From Candidatus Contendibacter sp. (lineage in GTDB: Bacteria; Pseudomonadota; Gammaproteobacteria; Competibacterales; Competibacteraceae): a stretch of 64,000 nt of DNA. The translations under genes were made by a program, and so were the position numbers. Numbering within the stretch: the first letter of the stretch is position 1; the number at the start of each line of letters is the position of its first letter. Positions 51,814 through 60,680 of this stretch are shown piece by piece. Location: NCBI GenBank assembly GCA_029624675.1, contig JARSSP010000015.1, positions 62,001 to 126,000 on the forward strand. Reading direction: 5' to 3'. The notes under the pieces were generated by a model, which saw nothing but the letters and a program-made list of their open reading frames with translations, searched no databases and had not been told where the DNA came from.

Positions 51814-54800
51814 ATGGGCTGGGAACTGGAAACCGTCGAAAAACCTTTTGTGGCGCAACTGGTCGGCATGGGCTGGCGACACATACAAGGCGACATCGAC
51901 GACCCGGCGGTGACGGGACGCGCCCGCTTCGCCCAAGTGGTGCAGGAAAGCGTGCTCCGCGCCAAGCTGATGGAACTCAACACCCGCGATGGCCGGCCCT
52001 GGCTGGACGACGAACGGATTTCCCAAGCGGTGAGCGCCATCACCCGCATCGGCGCGGCCAAATTGATGGAAGCCAACCGGATCGCCACCGACCTGCTGCT
52101 CAAGGGCATCACCGTGGACGGCCTGCCAGACTGGGACGGCGGGCGCGGCCAAACCCTCCAGTACATCGACTGGGCGCATCCCGACCGCAACCAGTTCACC
52201 GTCATCAACCAATATCGGGTGGATTGCCCGCCGGGCTACAACAGCGGCAAGGTGTTCATCGTTCCCGACCTGGTGTTACTGGTGAACGGCATCCCGCTGG
52301 TGGTGGTGGAGTGCAAAAGCCCGGCGGTGCAAGAACCGCTCGCGGCGGCGGTGGATCAACTGCGCCGCTACAGCAACCAGCGCCGGGCCAATTTCGAGGT
52401 CCAGGACAACGAAGGCAACGAACCGCTGTTCCACACCAACCAGTTGCTGATCGCCTCCAGCTTCGATCAGACCCGAGTGGGCTGTATCGGCGGCCTGTTC
52501 GAACATTTCGCCGCCTGGAAAACCGTCGTCCCGCGCACCGAGGCCGAAGTCGCGGCCCATCTGGGCAAAACCGCGCTCTCCGAACAGGAGCGCACCATCG
52601 CCGGGATGCTGGATCCGTCCAACCTGCTCGACCTCATCCGTCACTTCATGCTGTTCATGGCGGTGGGCGGACAAACCCTCAAGGCGGTCTGCCGCTATCC
52701 ACAATTCCGCGCCGTAAACAAGGCACTCGACCGCTTACGCACCGGCAAAACCCGCATCCAGGACGGCGAACACGACCGCCGGGGCGGCATCATCTGGCAC
52801 ACCCAAGGCTCGGGCAAAAGCCTGACGATGGTGTTTCTGGTCAGGAAGCTGCGCACCCAGCCGGATTTGCGGCGCTTCAAAGTCATCGTGGTCACCGACC
52901 GCAAGGACCTGCAAGCGCAGCTTGCCGCCACCGCCGACCTGACCGGCGAGCCGGTGGAGGTGGCGGCCAGCGCCGACCAATTGAAGGCGTTGGTGCGCCG
53001 CCAAGGACCGGGACTGGTGTTCGCCATGATCCAGAAGTACCGCGCGAGCGACCTGGCGGGAGAACCTCAAGCCACTCCCGCGCGGAAAGCGGCGGAACCC
53101 GCCATGCCGAGCTACGTCGCCCCGCTCTCGGCCGTCTTGAACGGCGACGACGCCATCCTGGTGCTGGTGGACGAAGCGCATCGCAGCCACGGCAACGACC
53201 TCCACGCCTACCTGATGGCCGGCATCCCCAATGCCGCCAAGATCGGCTTCACCGGCACGCCCATCATCATGGGCGAAAAGAAGCGCACCCACGAAATCTT
53301 CGGCGAGTTCATCGACCGCTACACGATCCAGGAGTCCGAGCGCGACGGCGCGACCGTGCCGGTGCTTTACGAAGGCCGCACCGCCCAAGGCGCGATCAAG
53401 GACGGCGCCAGCCTGGACGAACTGTTCGAAGACCTGTTTCGGGAATGCAGCCCGGAAGAACTGGAAGCGATCAAGCGCAAATACGCCACCCGAGGCCAGA
53501 TTTTCGAGGCACCGGCACTGATCGCCGCCAAGGCGCGCGACATCCTGCGCCACTACGTGACCTGCATTCTGCCCAACGGCTACAAGGCGCAACTGGTCGC
53601 CTATAGCCGGCTGGCCGTAATGCGTTATTTGGATGCCCTGGAAATCGCCCGAGCCAAATTGCTGGCCGAGGCCGAAGCGTTGCCGCCGGAAGATAAAGCG
53701 CTGGACGACGAGGCCCTGTGTCGGCGTCCGCCCCCCATCCAGGCACGGGTGCAGGCGTGGCGCTACCGTGAAACGCTGCGAACCATCGAGTTCGCACCGG
53801 TCATCTCGGGCGGCAACAACGACGACTCGGCGTGGAAATCCTGGACGGACGGCGCGGCCCAGGAACTGCGCATCAAGCGCTTCCGACGACCGTTGTTTCA
53901 CGCCGACCCGACCAAAACCGACCCGCTGGCGTTTCTGATCGTGAAGTCGATGCTGTTGACCGGCTTCGACGCGCCCATCGAGGGCGTGATGTATCTGGAT
54001 CGCCCGATCCGCGAAGCCGAATTGTTGCAGGCCATTGCCCGCGTCAACCGCCCCGGCTTCGGCAAGCAGGCCGGCATCGTGGTGGATTACTACGGGGTGG
54101 CCCGCCACCTGAAGGAAGCGCTGGCCGCGTACAGCGATGAAGACGTGCAGGGCGCGCTGCAAAACCTGAAGGACGAAGTACCGATCCTGCGCGACCGTCA
54201 TGCGCGAGTGGTGAATATATTCCGCAGTCGAGGGATCGAGGTGCTGGACGATACCGAAGCCTGCGTGGCGCTGCTGGCCGACGACAAACTGCGCGCCGAG
54301 TTTACCGTCAAGCTCAAGCCGTTCCTGGATTCGCTGGATTTGGTGCTGCCCCGCCCGGATGGACTGCCGTTCACCAAGGACGCCAAGCGGTTGGCCTTCA
54401 TCCACGCCCGCGCCCGCAATCGCTACAAGGACATGCCGGTGCTGGGCAAGGATGTCGGCGGCAAGGTGCGCAAGCTGATCGACGATCATGTCATCGCCCT
54501 CGGCATCGACCCGAAGATTCCGCCGATTTCGCTGACCGACGCCCATTTCGATGCCCACGTCTCGCGCCAGGCCAACGACCGCGCCAAGGCGTCGGAAATG
54601 GAGCACGCCATCCGCTCCCACATCCGCCAGCACCTGGACGAAGACCCGGTGCTCTACCGCAAGCTCAGCGAGCGCCTCAAGGACATTCTGGACCAGCTCA
54701 ACGAGCAGTGGAATGCGCTGCTCGCCGCGCTGCGACAGATCATCGACGAGTTGCGAACCGGCCAAGCGGCGAAAGACGGCAACGCGCCGGACCTGCCCGA

Positions 54801-55098
54801 TCACTATCTGCCCTTCCTGCGCCTGTTGCTGGAAACCGCCGTCGGCAATACCGCGCCGGACGAGACGACCCGCACGCGGCTGGCGGATGTGACTGTGGAG
54901 ATCGTGGACCATATCGCCAGCGAACTGACTGAGACTTTTTGGAAGCCGAACAAGAAACCGGCCCAGGATGCGTTGCAATGCGCGATTTTCGAGCGGCTGA
55001 TCGCGTCCGAGTTGATTGAAATGGGTCGGGTGGAAGCGCTGGTGGACAAACTGATGGAGCTGGCCCGCGCCAATCATCACCGGTTGATGCAGGCATGA
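51814..55098 (+). CDS. hsdR: Type I restriction endonuclease subunit HsdR
   Basis: The 1094-residue product has an N-terminal PD-(D/E)xK nuclease (VPDLVLLVNG, then VVECKSP; Asp152, Glu166, Lys168). The motor domains have Walker A TQGSGKS (330-336), motif II DEAHRS (453-458), IGFTGTPI and TGFDAPIEGVMYLDRPIREAELLQAIARVNRP. A helical C-terminus binds the methylase. It translocates and cuts unmethylated DNA together with HsdM and HsdS, from which it is separated by three genes. ATG at 51814 follows TGGAGATATCCGA. It overlaps the next gene by four bases. Confidence 0.93.
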   Translation: MGWELETVEKPFVAQLVGMGWRHIQGDIDDPAVTGRARFAQVVQESVLRAKLMELNTRDGRPWLDDERISQAVSAITRIGAAKLMEANRIATDLLLKGITVDGLPDWDGGRGQTLQYIDWAHPDRNQFTVINQYRVDCPPGYNSGKVFIVPDLVLLVNGIPLVVVECKSPAVQEPLAAAVDQLRRYSNQRRANFEVQDNEGNEPLFHTNQLLIASSFDQTRVGCIGGLFEHFAAWKTVVPRTEAEVAAHLGKTALSEQERTIAGMLDPSNLLDLIRHFMLFMAVGGQTLKAVCRYPQFRAVNKALDRLRTGKTRIQDGEHDRRGGIIWHTQGSGKSLTMVFLVRKLRTQPDLRRFKVIVVTDRKDLQAQLAATADLTGEPVEVAASADQLKALVRRQGPGLVFAMIQKYRASDLAGEPQATPARKAAEPAMPSYVAPLSAVLNGDDAILVLVDEAHRSHGNDLHAYLMAGIPNAAKIGFTGTPIIMGEKKRTHEIFGEFIDRYTIQESERDGATVPVLYEGRTAQGAIKDGASLDELFEDLFRECSPEELEAIKRKYATRGQIFEAPALIAAKARDILRHYVTCILPNGYKAQLVAYSRLAVMRYLDALEIARAKLLAEAEALPPEDKALDDEALCRRPPPIQARVQAWRYRETLRTIEFAPVISGGNNDDSAWKSWTDGAAQELRIKRFRRPLFHADPTKTDPLAFLIVKSMLLTGFDAPIEGVMYLDRPIREAELLQAIARVNRPGFGKQAGIVVDYYGVARHLKEALAAYSDEDVQGALQNLKDEVPILRDRHARVVNIFRSRGIEVLDDTEACVALLADDKLRAEFTVKLKPFLDSLDLVLPRPDGLPFTKDAKRLAFIHARARNRYKDMPVLGKDVGGKVRKLIDDHVIALGIDPKIPPISLTDAHFDAHVSRQANDRAKASEMEHAIRSHIRQHLDEDPVLYRKLSERLKDILDQLNEQWNALLAALRQIIDELRTGQAAKDGNAPDLPDHYLPFLRLLLETAVGNTAPDETTRTRLADVTVEIVDHIASELTETFWKPNKKPAQDALQCAIFERLIASELIEMGRVEALVDKLMELARANHHRLMQA

Positions 55099-55790
55099 AC
55101 GCCCTGCAAGTGGATGATCTGCGCTTCGAGGTGCGCCGCAGCGCCCGGCGCAAGACTTTGGAGATCACCGTGGATCGGGGCGGCGAACTGGTGCTGGCCG
55201 CGCCGCCCGAGGTGGATGAGGATACTTTGCGCGCCTTTGTGCGGGAAAAGCGCTTCTGGATTTACACCCGGCTGGCCGAAAAAGAGCAACTGCAAAAAAC
55301 GGCGCCACCCAAGACTTTCGTCAATGGCGAGGGGTTTCTGTATTTGGGTCGCAGCTATCGCCTCAAGCTGGTGGACGGACAAACCGAGCCCATCAAGTTA
55401 CTCAATGGCCGCTTTTGTCTGCACCGCGAACTGGCCGACACGGGCCGTCAGGCGCTAATCCGCTGGTACACTGAAAAGGGTAAAGATTGGCTCTGGCGCA
55501 AGGTTCGGGATTACGTCGCCCGCATGGAAGTCGCCCCGGCTGGGGTGAAGGTGCGAGACCTTGGCTACCGCTGGGGCTCCTGCGGTAAGGACGGCTGGCT
55601 GTACTTCCATTGGAAGGCGATCTTGTTGCCGGCCCGCATCGCCGAATATGTGGTGGTGCATGAACTGGCTCACCTCCACGAACCGCATCACACCCCCGAA
55701 TTCTGGCGGCGCGTCGAGCGCGCTTTGGCCGACTTCGAGCACCGCAAGCGTTGGCTGGCGGAACACGGCATGGAGGTGGAGGGCCTCTGA
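55095..55790 (+). CDS. YgjP-type (DUF45) zinc metallopeptidase-like protein
   Basis: The 231-residue product has an N-terminal beta-rich part (FEVRRSARRKTLEITVDRGGELVLAAPPEV) and the metallopeptidase site VVHELAHLHEPHHTPEFW (HELAH about 189-193, third ligand His198 or His199) behind YRWGSCGKDGWLYFHW. The family is often found at the end of type I restriction operons; its substrate is unknown, possibly control of HsdR. Its start ATGA overlaps the hsdR stop, so translation is coupled. It closes the second defence block. Confidence 0.9.
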   Translation: MNALQVDDLRFEVRRSARRKTLEITVDRGGELVLAAPPEVDEDTLRAFVREKRFWIYTRLAEKEQLQKTAPPKTFVNGEGFLYLGRSYRLKLVDGQTEPIKLLNGRFCLHRELADTGRQALIRWYTEKGKDWLWRKVRDYVARMEVAPAGVKVRDLGYRWGSCGKDGWLYFHWKAILLPARIAEYVVVHELAHLHEPHHTPEFWRRVERALADFEHRKRWLAEHGMEVEGL

Positions 55791-55907
55791 TGCGCCTTAT
55801 ATCATTTCTCGATAGATTTTATGCAAAATCGTAGAGCGGGTTAGGACGTTCGCCGCGCCACGCCGAATCGGTGGTCTTCATCCGCTGGAAATCCGAGATC
55901 CGCGTAC

Positions 55908-56177
55908 ATGAGCCCGCTTGAGAAGCGGGTCAAAAAGTTGGAAGATCGAGGCGGGCACACCACCCAGCTTCGCATCATGACCGACGAGCAGTTAAAACGC
56001 ATCGTGCTAGCGCATTTGATCGTCGCGACGTTGGAAGAGATTGAAACCGATCTGGTCGAACATCCCAAGTCCGTAGCGAATTTTCATTTTAAAATCAACT
56101 ACTTTTTCTTTCAATGTAGATTCAAACTCATCCCGTTCACTCCGCTCCACCCTCCCCGTAAAGCCGCCATTTCATAG
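55908..56177 (+). CDS. Small hypothetical protein (89 aa)
   Basis: The first 55 residues (SPLEKRVKKLEDRGG, then LRIMTDEQLKRIVLAHLIVATLEEIE) look like a short coiled coil and an amphipathic helix, as in small phage or plasmid proteins. The last 35 residues (FHFKINYFFFQCRFKL and a Pro-rich end) look unlike a natural C-terminus, so the gene may be truncated or recently joined to other DNA. No partner is apparent. It sits at the right edge of the second defence block. Confidence 0.4.
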   Translation: MSPLEKRVKKLEDRGGHTTQLRIMTDEQLKRIVLAHLIVATLEEIETDLVEHPKSVANFHFKINYFFFQCRFKLIPFTPLHPPRKAAIS

Positions 56178-56194
56178 TGCCCGTGGTCCACCCA

Positions 56195-57070
56195 CTACTT
56201 GCTGGTCTCCCCCACGACCCGGCCGGCGGCCAGCAGCATCACCTTCGACAAGCGGGTGCGCTGATCGGCGGTCAGCTTGGTCTTGTTGGCCAGCATCAGT
56301 CCGCGGGTGCAAATTGTGTCCACCGTGGTGTCGAAGCCCCACTTCTTCTCGGCCACGGTTATGTTCTCGAAGGTGTACACCGCACTGCCATCGGGCAGCT
56401 TGTCGTTCAAGTCCCAGTCCTTGACCGGAACCAGTCGGAAGTCCTTGGGGTTCTCCAACACCACCTGCATTTCGGTGGACTTGGCCATGGGCTTCTGCAC
56501 CACCATCGCCGCCTGAATCTTGCTGGCCTTGCCACCGCTCTTGATCTGCAACAGCGCCTCGGCGCCATCCACGAAGGCCGGCGCGGTATTCTTGAACGCC
56601 GGCTCCAGCACGGTCATGTATTCCCAGGTCACCGCCACTCCGCTGTTGGGCGACTGCACCGCGATCAGCCAGTTTCTGCCCTTTTGTTGCAAGTCGCTGT
56701 CGCTGTGAATGTCGCTGTCCTTGCCGGTGACGATGAAGACGCATTCCTTGCCGATCTCGCCCAGCCCGATGAACCGGTCGGCGAAACCGGGATGACTTTT
56801 GAGGTAATACTTCAAGGCGTCGGCCTGGGTCAGCCCGACGCTGACCGGGCTTTGCGGATCGTCAAGGCGAGTGAGGTTCTCGATCGAGCCGGCGCTGGTC
56901 AGGACCTGAGCGGGTTGATCCTGCTCGGCCAGCACGCTCTTCAATCGCTCGCCGATGGTGTAATAGCCGCCGCCGCTCTTGCCGGTGCTAATGACGATGG
57001 GCGGGTCGGCGGCTTGCGCCAGACCAGCGGCGAACAGGAATACGCAAGGCCAGGCCGATTTGCAGTTCAT
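56195..57070 (-). CDS. TAXI-family TRAP transporter solute-binding protein
   Basis: The 291-residue product has a signal peptide ending AQAA, then PIVISTGKSGGGYYTIGERL, QVLTSAGSIENLTRL, VSVGLTQADALKYYL and a C-terminal FDTTVDTICTRGLMLANKTKL. This pattern fits periplasmic TAXI binding proteins. The membrane parts of a TRAP transporter (DctQ/DctM-like) are not nearby, so it acts with components encoded elsewhere or has another role. It follows the acyltransferase by 22 bp on the same strand. Confidence 0.85.
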   Translation of the reverse strand: MNCKSAWPCVFLFAAGLAQAADPPIVISTGKSGGGYYTIGERLKSVLAEQDQPAQVLTSAGSIENLTRLDDPQSPVSVGLTQADALKYYLKSHPGFADRFIGLGEIGKECVFIVTGKDSDIHSDSDLQQKGRNWLIAVQSPNSGVAVTWEYMTVLEPAFKNTAPAFVDGAEALLQIKSGGKASKIQAAMVVQKPMAKSTEMQVVLENPKDFRLVPVKDWDLNDKLPDGSAVYTFENITVAEKKWGFDTTVDTICTRGLMLANKTKLTADQRTRLSKVMLLAAGRVVGETSK

Positions 57071-57092
57071 GTCGATTTCTCCCAGTGGTGCC

Positions 57093-57974
57093 TCAGTACA
57101 GTTTGGATTGGCCCGGCGGGCGCGTTTTGAACCGTTTGTAAATCCACAAGTATTGGGTCGGCAGGGTCCGAACCGCCGCTTCCACGCCCCGGTTCAGGGC
57201 CGCCGCCGAAGCTTCCAGCGTCGTGGCGGTGGTCACCTCCGGTAATGCCCACAGACGCAGCGCGTAACCCTGGCCACGGGGCAGGCGTTCGGCCCAGGTC
57301 AGAAACACCGGGACGCCGGTTTTCAACGCCAACCGCGACACCAGGGTCATGGTGCTGGCGGCGATACCGAAAAACGGCGCGAACACGCTGCTTTCAAGGC
57401 CAGGGTCCTGATCGGGGAGAATGCCAAGGATTTCGCCATGGCGCAGGGCGGTCAGCAGGGCGCGCACGCCGCGGGCGTCGGTGGCGACCACCTGACCGCC
57501 GAGCCGGCCACGCCCCCGAACGCTCAGTTCGTCCAGTCCCAATCGGCTGGGGCGGTAGAGGATGGCCAGCGGATAACGGCTGGAATAGTACAGACCCGCC
57601 ATCTCCCAAGCTCCCAGGTGTGGCGTGAGCAGGATCGCCCCCCGCTTGCGTCGCGCGGCCTCGGCCAACGCCTCCTCGCCCGCCACCGAACCTTGGACCA
57701 GCGCCAGCACTCGCGCGCCAGGCCACAGCCACAGCGGTCCCAACTCCAACACCAGCTTACCGGTTTCCATCAGATTATCGCGGAGCAGCCGATCACGGTC
57801 GACGGCCGCCATTTCGGGAAACGCTAAGGCTAGATTGCGGGCGGCGACGCGCCGCATGGGGTTGGGAATCCGCCCTAACAGCCAACCCAGCGCCGCGCCG
57901 CTGGCGTGCGCGACCGGCAGCGACAACCGGGCGGTCAGGCGCAGCAGGCCGGTCAGCAACGCCCGCCGGTTCAT
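57093..57974 (-). CDS. Lysophospholipid/lipid A acyltransferase (LpxL/HtrB-like)
   Basis: The 293-residue product has an N-terminal hydrophobic segment, RRVAARNLALAFPEM, the catalytic HxxxxE motif TPHLGAWE (His119, Glu124), ILYRPSR, GILPDQDPG and PVFLTWAER, as in the LpxL/HtrB acyltransferase superfamily. It likely adds a secondary acyl chain to lipid A or a similar lipid at the inner membrane. The start overlaps the DUF2007 stop by four bases. It is part of the mlaA group. Confidence 0.87.
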   Translation of the reverse strand: MNRRALLTGLLRLTARLSLPVAHASGAALGWLLGRIPNPMRRVAARNLALAFPEMAAVDRDRLLRDNLMETGKLVLELGPLWLWPGARVLALVQGSVAGEEALAEAARRKRGAILLTPHLGAWEMAGLYYSSRYPLAILYRPSRLGLDELSVRGRGRLGGQVVATDARGVRALLTALRHGEILGILPDQDPGLESSVFAPFFGIAASTMTLVSRLALKTGVPVFLTWAERLPRGQGYALRLWALPEVTTATTLEASAAALNRGVEAAVRTLPTQYLWIYKRFKTRPPGQSKLY

Positions 57975-58201
57975 GGCCCGAACTCAAGTTCTCCGGAATA
58001 ATCCCGCGCCAGCACGACCCGCGCCGATTCTTGTTGCGCGGCGGGAACCTGGAGCTCGATGCCGTCGGCGACCAGCCCCAGTGGCCACAGCGAGCGGTCC
58101 GCCAGCAGGCAGGCGATGCCCTCCACCCGCAAGCGGCCACGGACGATCTCCGCCGCCGCCGGCGTATCGAATACGGCCAGCGTGACCCAGGACCCGTTCA
58201 T
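57971..58201 (-). CDS. DUF2007 domain small protein
   Basis: The 76-residue product has the ferredoxin-like DUF2007 pattern: VTLAVFDTPAAAEIVRGRLRVEGIACLLADR, then GIELQVPAAQQESARVVLARD. The family resembles signal-transducing PII-like small domains; its role is unknown. It overlaps mlaA upstream and the acyltransferase downstream by four bases each, so the three are translated together. Confidence 0.85.
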   Translation of the reverse strand: MNGSWVTLAVFDTPAAAEIVRGRLRVEGIACLLADRSLWPLGLVADGIELQVPAAQQESARVVLARDYSGELEFGP

Positions 58202-58935
58202 TGCACCGGATTGTCCGGTTCAACTTCAAGTTTGAAATCCGGCTTGGGCGGATTGCCGTCGTAGACCAGATTGCGTCGCATCTGCAAGTAGGCGCTGCGC
58301 TGGAACGAGTAGGGTTCGATCTGATCATCGGCCAGGGCCCGTTCGATTCGCAGCAACGAGGAACGTCGATTGATCAAATCCAGCCCCCACAACCCCCAGG
58401 CGACCGCATCGGAATCCGTCGCCCAGGTAATGGGATTGGTGAAGAAATTGCCGACCAGGCCCACGGCGTCGCGCGCCGTGCTCGGTCCCAGCAAGGGCAG
58501 CACCAGGTAAGGGCCCTCGCCGAATCCCCAAACCCCCAGGGTCTGGCCGAAATCCTCGTTGTGCTTGGGCAACTCCATCCGGCTGGCGACATCGAACAGG
58601 CCCGCCACGCCGAAGGTGGTATTGAACACGATGCGGCTGCTATCCATCGCCGCCAGATGCAGCTTGAATTGCAGCAAGTCGTTGACCAGCACCACCACGT
58701 CGTTCAGATTGCTGAAAAAATTGCCGATGCTGGTCGTCACCGGCTCGGGCAGCACGCGCCGATACACCTTGGCGACCGGTTTGAAAACGGCTTTGTCCAC
58801 CGCGTCGTTGAACGCAAACATGGCGCGGTTGTAGCTTTCCAGCGGGTCGGCATCGTCATCCGAAAGTTCTGAGGTCGACGCGCAGCCGACCAGCAGGGCG
58901 ATGGCGGTGATCGTCGGAAGACAGCGGCGAAACAT
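58198..58935 (-). CDS. mlaA: Phospholipid transport lipoprotein MlaA (VacJ)
   Basis: The 245-residue product has a lipoprotein signal with lipobox LLVGC and the family blocks DPLESYNRAMFAFNDAVDKAVFKPVAKVYRRVLP, SNLNDVVVLVNDLLQ, VFNTTFGVAGLFDVASRMELPKHNEDFGQTLGVWG and GPYLVLPLLGPSTARDAVG. MlaA removes phospholipids from the outer leaflet of the outer membrane and passes them to MlaC. Other mla genes are not in the window. It is the first gene of the group with DUF2007 and the acyltransferase. Confidence 0.93.
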   Translation of the reverse strand: MFRRCLPTITAIALLVGCASTSELSDDDADPLESYNRAMFAFNDAVDKAVFKPVAKVYRRVLPEPVTTSIGNFFSNLNDVVVLVNDLLQFKLHLAAMDSSRIVFNTTFGVAGLFDVASRMELPKHNEDFGQTLGVWGFGEGPYLVLPLLGPSTARDAVGLVGNFFTNPITWATDSDAVAWGLWGLDLINRRSSLLRIERALADDQIEPYSFQRSAYLQMRRNLVYDGNPPKPDFKLEVEPDNPVQ

Positions 58936-59016
58936 GTTCGTGATCTCAAGTGGGTGGCAGCGCGAATACGCCAGTGTAATCTTACTCCAACCGCTGGCGC
59001 CGCGCCGAACGGACCG

Positions 59017-59790
59017 TCAGGTTCTCTCGCGCAGCAGCAGTTGGGCGACCAGGATCAGGATCAGGGTCGCCCCGAGCATGAGCGTGCACAGGGCGTTGAT
59101 TTCCGGGGTCACGCCCAGCCGCGCCATCGAATAGATCTTCAGCGGCAGGATTTCGAAGGTCGGGCCGGTGACGAAGAAACTGACCATCACATCGTCCATG
59201 GACAACGTGAAGCTCAACAGCCAGCCGGCTGCCACCGCTGGCATCAACAGCGGCAGGACGATGCGGCGCACGGTCTGAAACTCGGTCGCGCCCAGGTCCT
59301 TGGCGGCTTCGAGCAAGTGCCGGTCGAAGCCACTGATCCGGCTCAGCACCGTCACCACCACGAACGGGATGTTGAACGTGATGTGCGCCAGCAACAGGGT
59401 CCAGAATCCCAGCGGCAGGCTCAGGCTGGCGAACAGGATCAACAGCGCGATGCCCATGACGATGTCCGGCGTCATCATCAGCACGAAGATCAGCCCCTGA
59501 AGCAGCGGCTTGCCGAAAAATTCGTAGCGGTACAGCGCCACCGCCGCCAGCGCGCCGATCCCGGTCGCCACGGTCGCCGACAGCGCGGCGATCAGGACCG
59601 AATTCAGCGCCGCCTGGAGCAGGTCGGGATCGTCGAGCAGGTTCCGGTACCACGTCCAGGTCACGCCGCGCCATTCCAGCGAGTACTTGGCGTCGTTGAA
59701 GGAATAGACGATCAGCACCAGGATCGGCAGATACAGAAAGCCGTAGATCAGCACCAGGTAGGCGATCTGGATGGCGCCGCGCGGCTTCAC
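59017..59790 (-). CDS. potI: Polyamine/spermidine ABC transporter permease PotI-like
   Basis: The 257-residue product has six transmembrane helices and the MetI-type cytoplasmic loop EAAKDLGATEFQTVRRIVLPLLMPA, which contacts the ATPase. Start ITWAY-like region YLVLIYGFLYLPILVLIVYSFN and SLEWRGVTWTWYRNLL resemble PotC/PotI. The start is GTG at 59790, overlapping the potH stop (GTGA). A binding protein gene (potD/potF) is not next to it. The substrate is inferred as putrescine or spermidine, but related permeases carry other amines. Confidence 0.82.
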   Translation of the reverse strand: MKPRGAIQIAYLVLIYGFLYLPILVLIVYSFNDAKYSLEWRGVTWTWYRNLLDDPDLLQAALNSVLIAALSATVATGIGALAAVALYRYEFFGKPLLQGLIFVLMMTPDIVMGIALLILFASLSLPLGFWTLLLAHITFNIPFVVVTVLSRISGFDRHLLEAAKDLGATEFQTVRRIVLPLLMPAVAAGWLLSFTLSMDDVMVSFFVTGPTFEILPLKIYSMARLGVTPEINALCTLMLGATLILILVAQLLLRERT

Positions 59791-60680
59791 GGCAATGCTC
59801 CCTGGTTGGCGCGACGGGCGCTGAGGTAATAGGCCCATAGCAAGAGTCCCATGAGCACGGTGAGCAGGACGCTGGCCGCCGCGCCGAACGGCCAGTCGCG
59901 GGCGGACAGGAACTGGTCGCGGATCAGATTGCCGACCAGCATCGCCCTGGCCCCGCCCAGCAGATCGGCGACGTAGAACATGCCCAGCCCCGGCAGGAAG
60001 GTCAACAGGCAACCCGCGACGATCCCCGGCAGGGTCAGCGGCAGGATGATCCGCCGGAAGATGGTGACTCGGCCGGCGCCAAGGTCGCGGGCCGCCTCGA
60101 TCAACCGACGGTCCAGCTTCTCCAGCACGGCGTACAGCGGCAGGATCATGAACGGCAGCAACGCGTAGAGCATCCCCGCGATCACCGCCGGTTCGGTGTA
60201 GAGCAGTTCCAGCGGCTCGGCGATCCATCCCAGGTCCAGCAGGAGCTGATTCAACCAACCGTTGGTTTGGAGGAGGATGACCATGGCGTAGGTTCGGACC
60301 AGCGAGCTGGTCCAAAACGGAACGATCACCAGCAACAATAAAAGGGGCCGCCGGCGCGTCGGCATTCGGGTCAACAGGTAAGCGAACGGATAACCCAGCA
60401 ACAGGCACAGCAGCGTGGTCGCCGCCGCCAGCCATAGCGAATCCAGCAGCACCCCCAGATAGAGCGGGTCGAACAGGCGCCGATAATTATCCAGGGTAAG
60501 GATCAGCGCGACGAACTCGTCGCCGCCTCGTTCGAGCAAACTGGCGACCACCACCAGCAGGTTCGGCAGCAGGGCAAAGGCCATCAGCCAAAACCCGATG
60601 ACGCCGACGGCGGTGAGTTTGAACGGTTCCTTGATTCTCATGAGACAGGATCGCTTTTCGCCTTGGGCCTTTCGCCTCAT
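59787..60680 (-). CDS. potH: Polyamine/spermidine ABC transporter permease PotH-like
   Basis: The 297-residue product has six membrane helices, the loop EAARDLGAGRVTIFRRIILPLTLPG, and VPFWTSSLVRTYAMVILLQTNGWLN with LLDLG, typical of PotB/PotH permeases. The start at 60680 overlaps the potA stop (ATGA); ATG at 60641 would shorten the protein by 13 residues and also fits. It pairs with PotI to form the membrane channel. Confidence 0.84.
   Translation of the reverse strand: MRRKAQGEKRSCLMRIKEPFKLTAVGVIGFWLMAFALLPNLLVVVASLLERGGDEFVALILTLDNYRRLFDPLYLGVLLDSLWLAAATTLLCLLLGYPFAYLLTRMPTRRRPLLLLLVIVPFWTSSLVRTYAMVILLQTNGWLNQLLLDLGWIAEPLELLYTEPAVIAGMLYALLPFMILPLYAVLEKLDRRLIEAARDLGAGRVTIFRRIILPLTLPGIVAGCLLTFLPGLGMFYVADLLGGARAMLVGNLIRDQFLSARDWPFGAAASVLLTVLMGLLLWAYYLSARRANQGALP

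Noticed and set aside
52735-55080. 781-codon minus-strand frame opposite hsdR
   Set aside because: hsdR carries all expected motifs on the plus strand; the antisense frame shows no family similarity.
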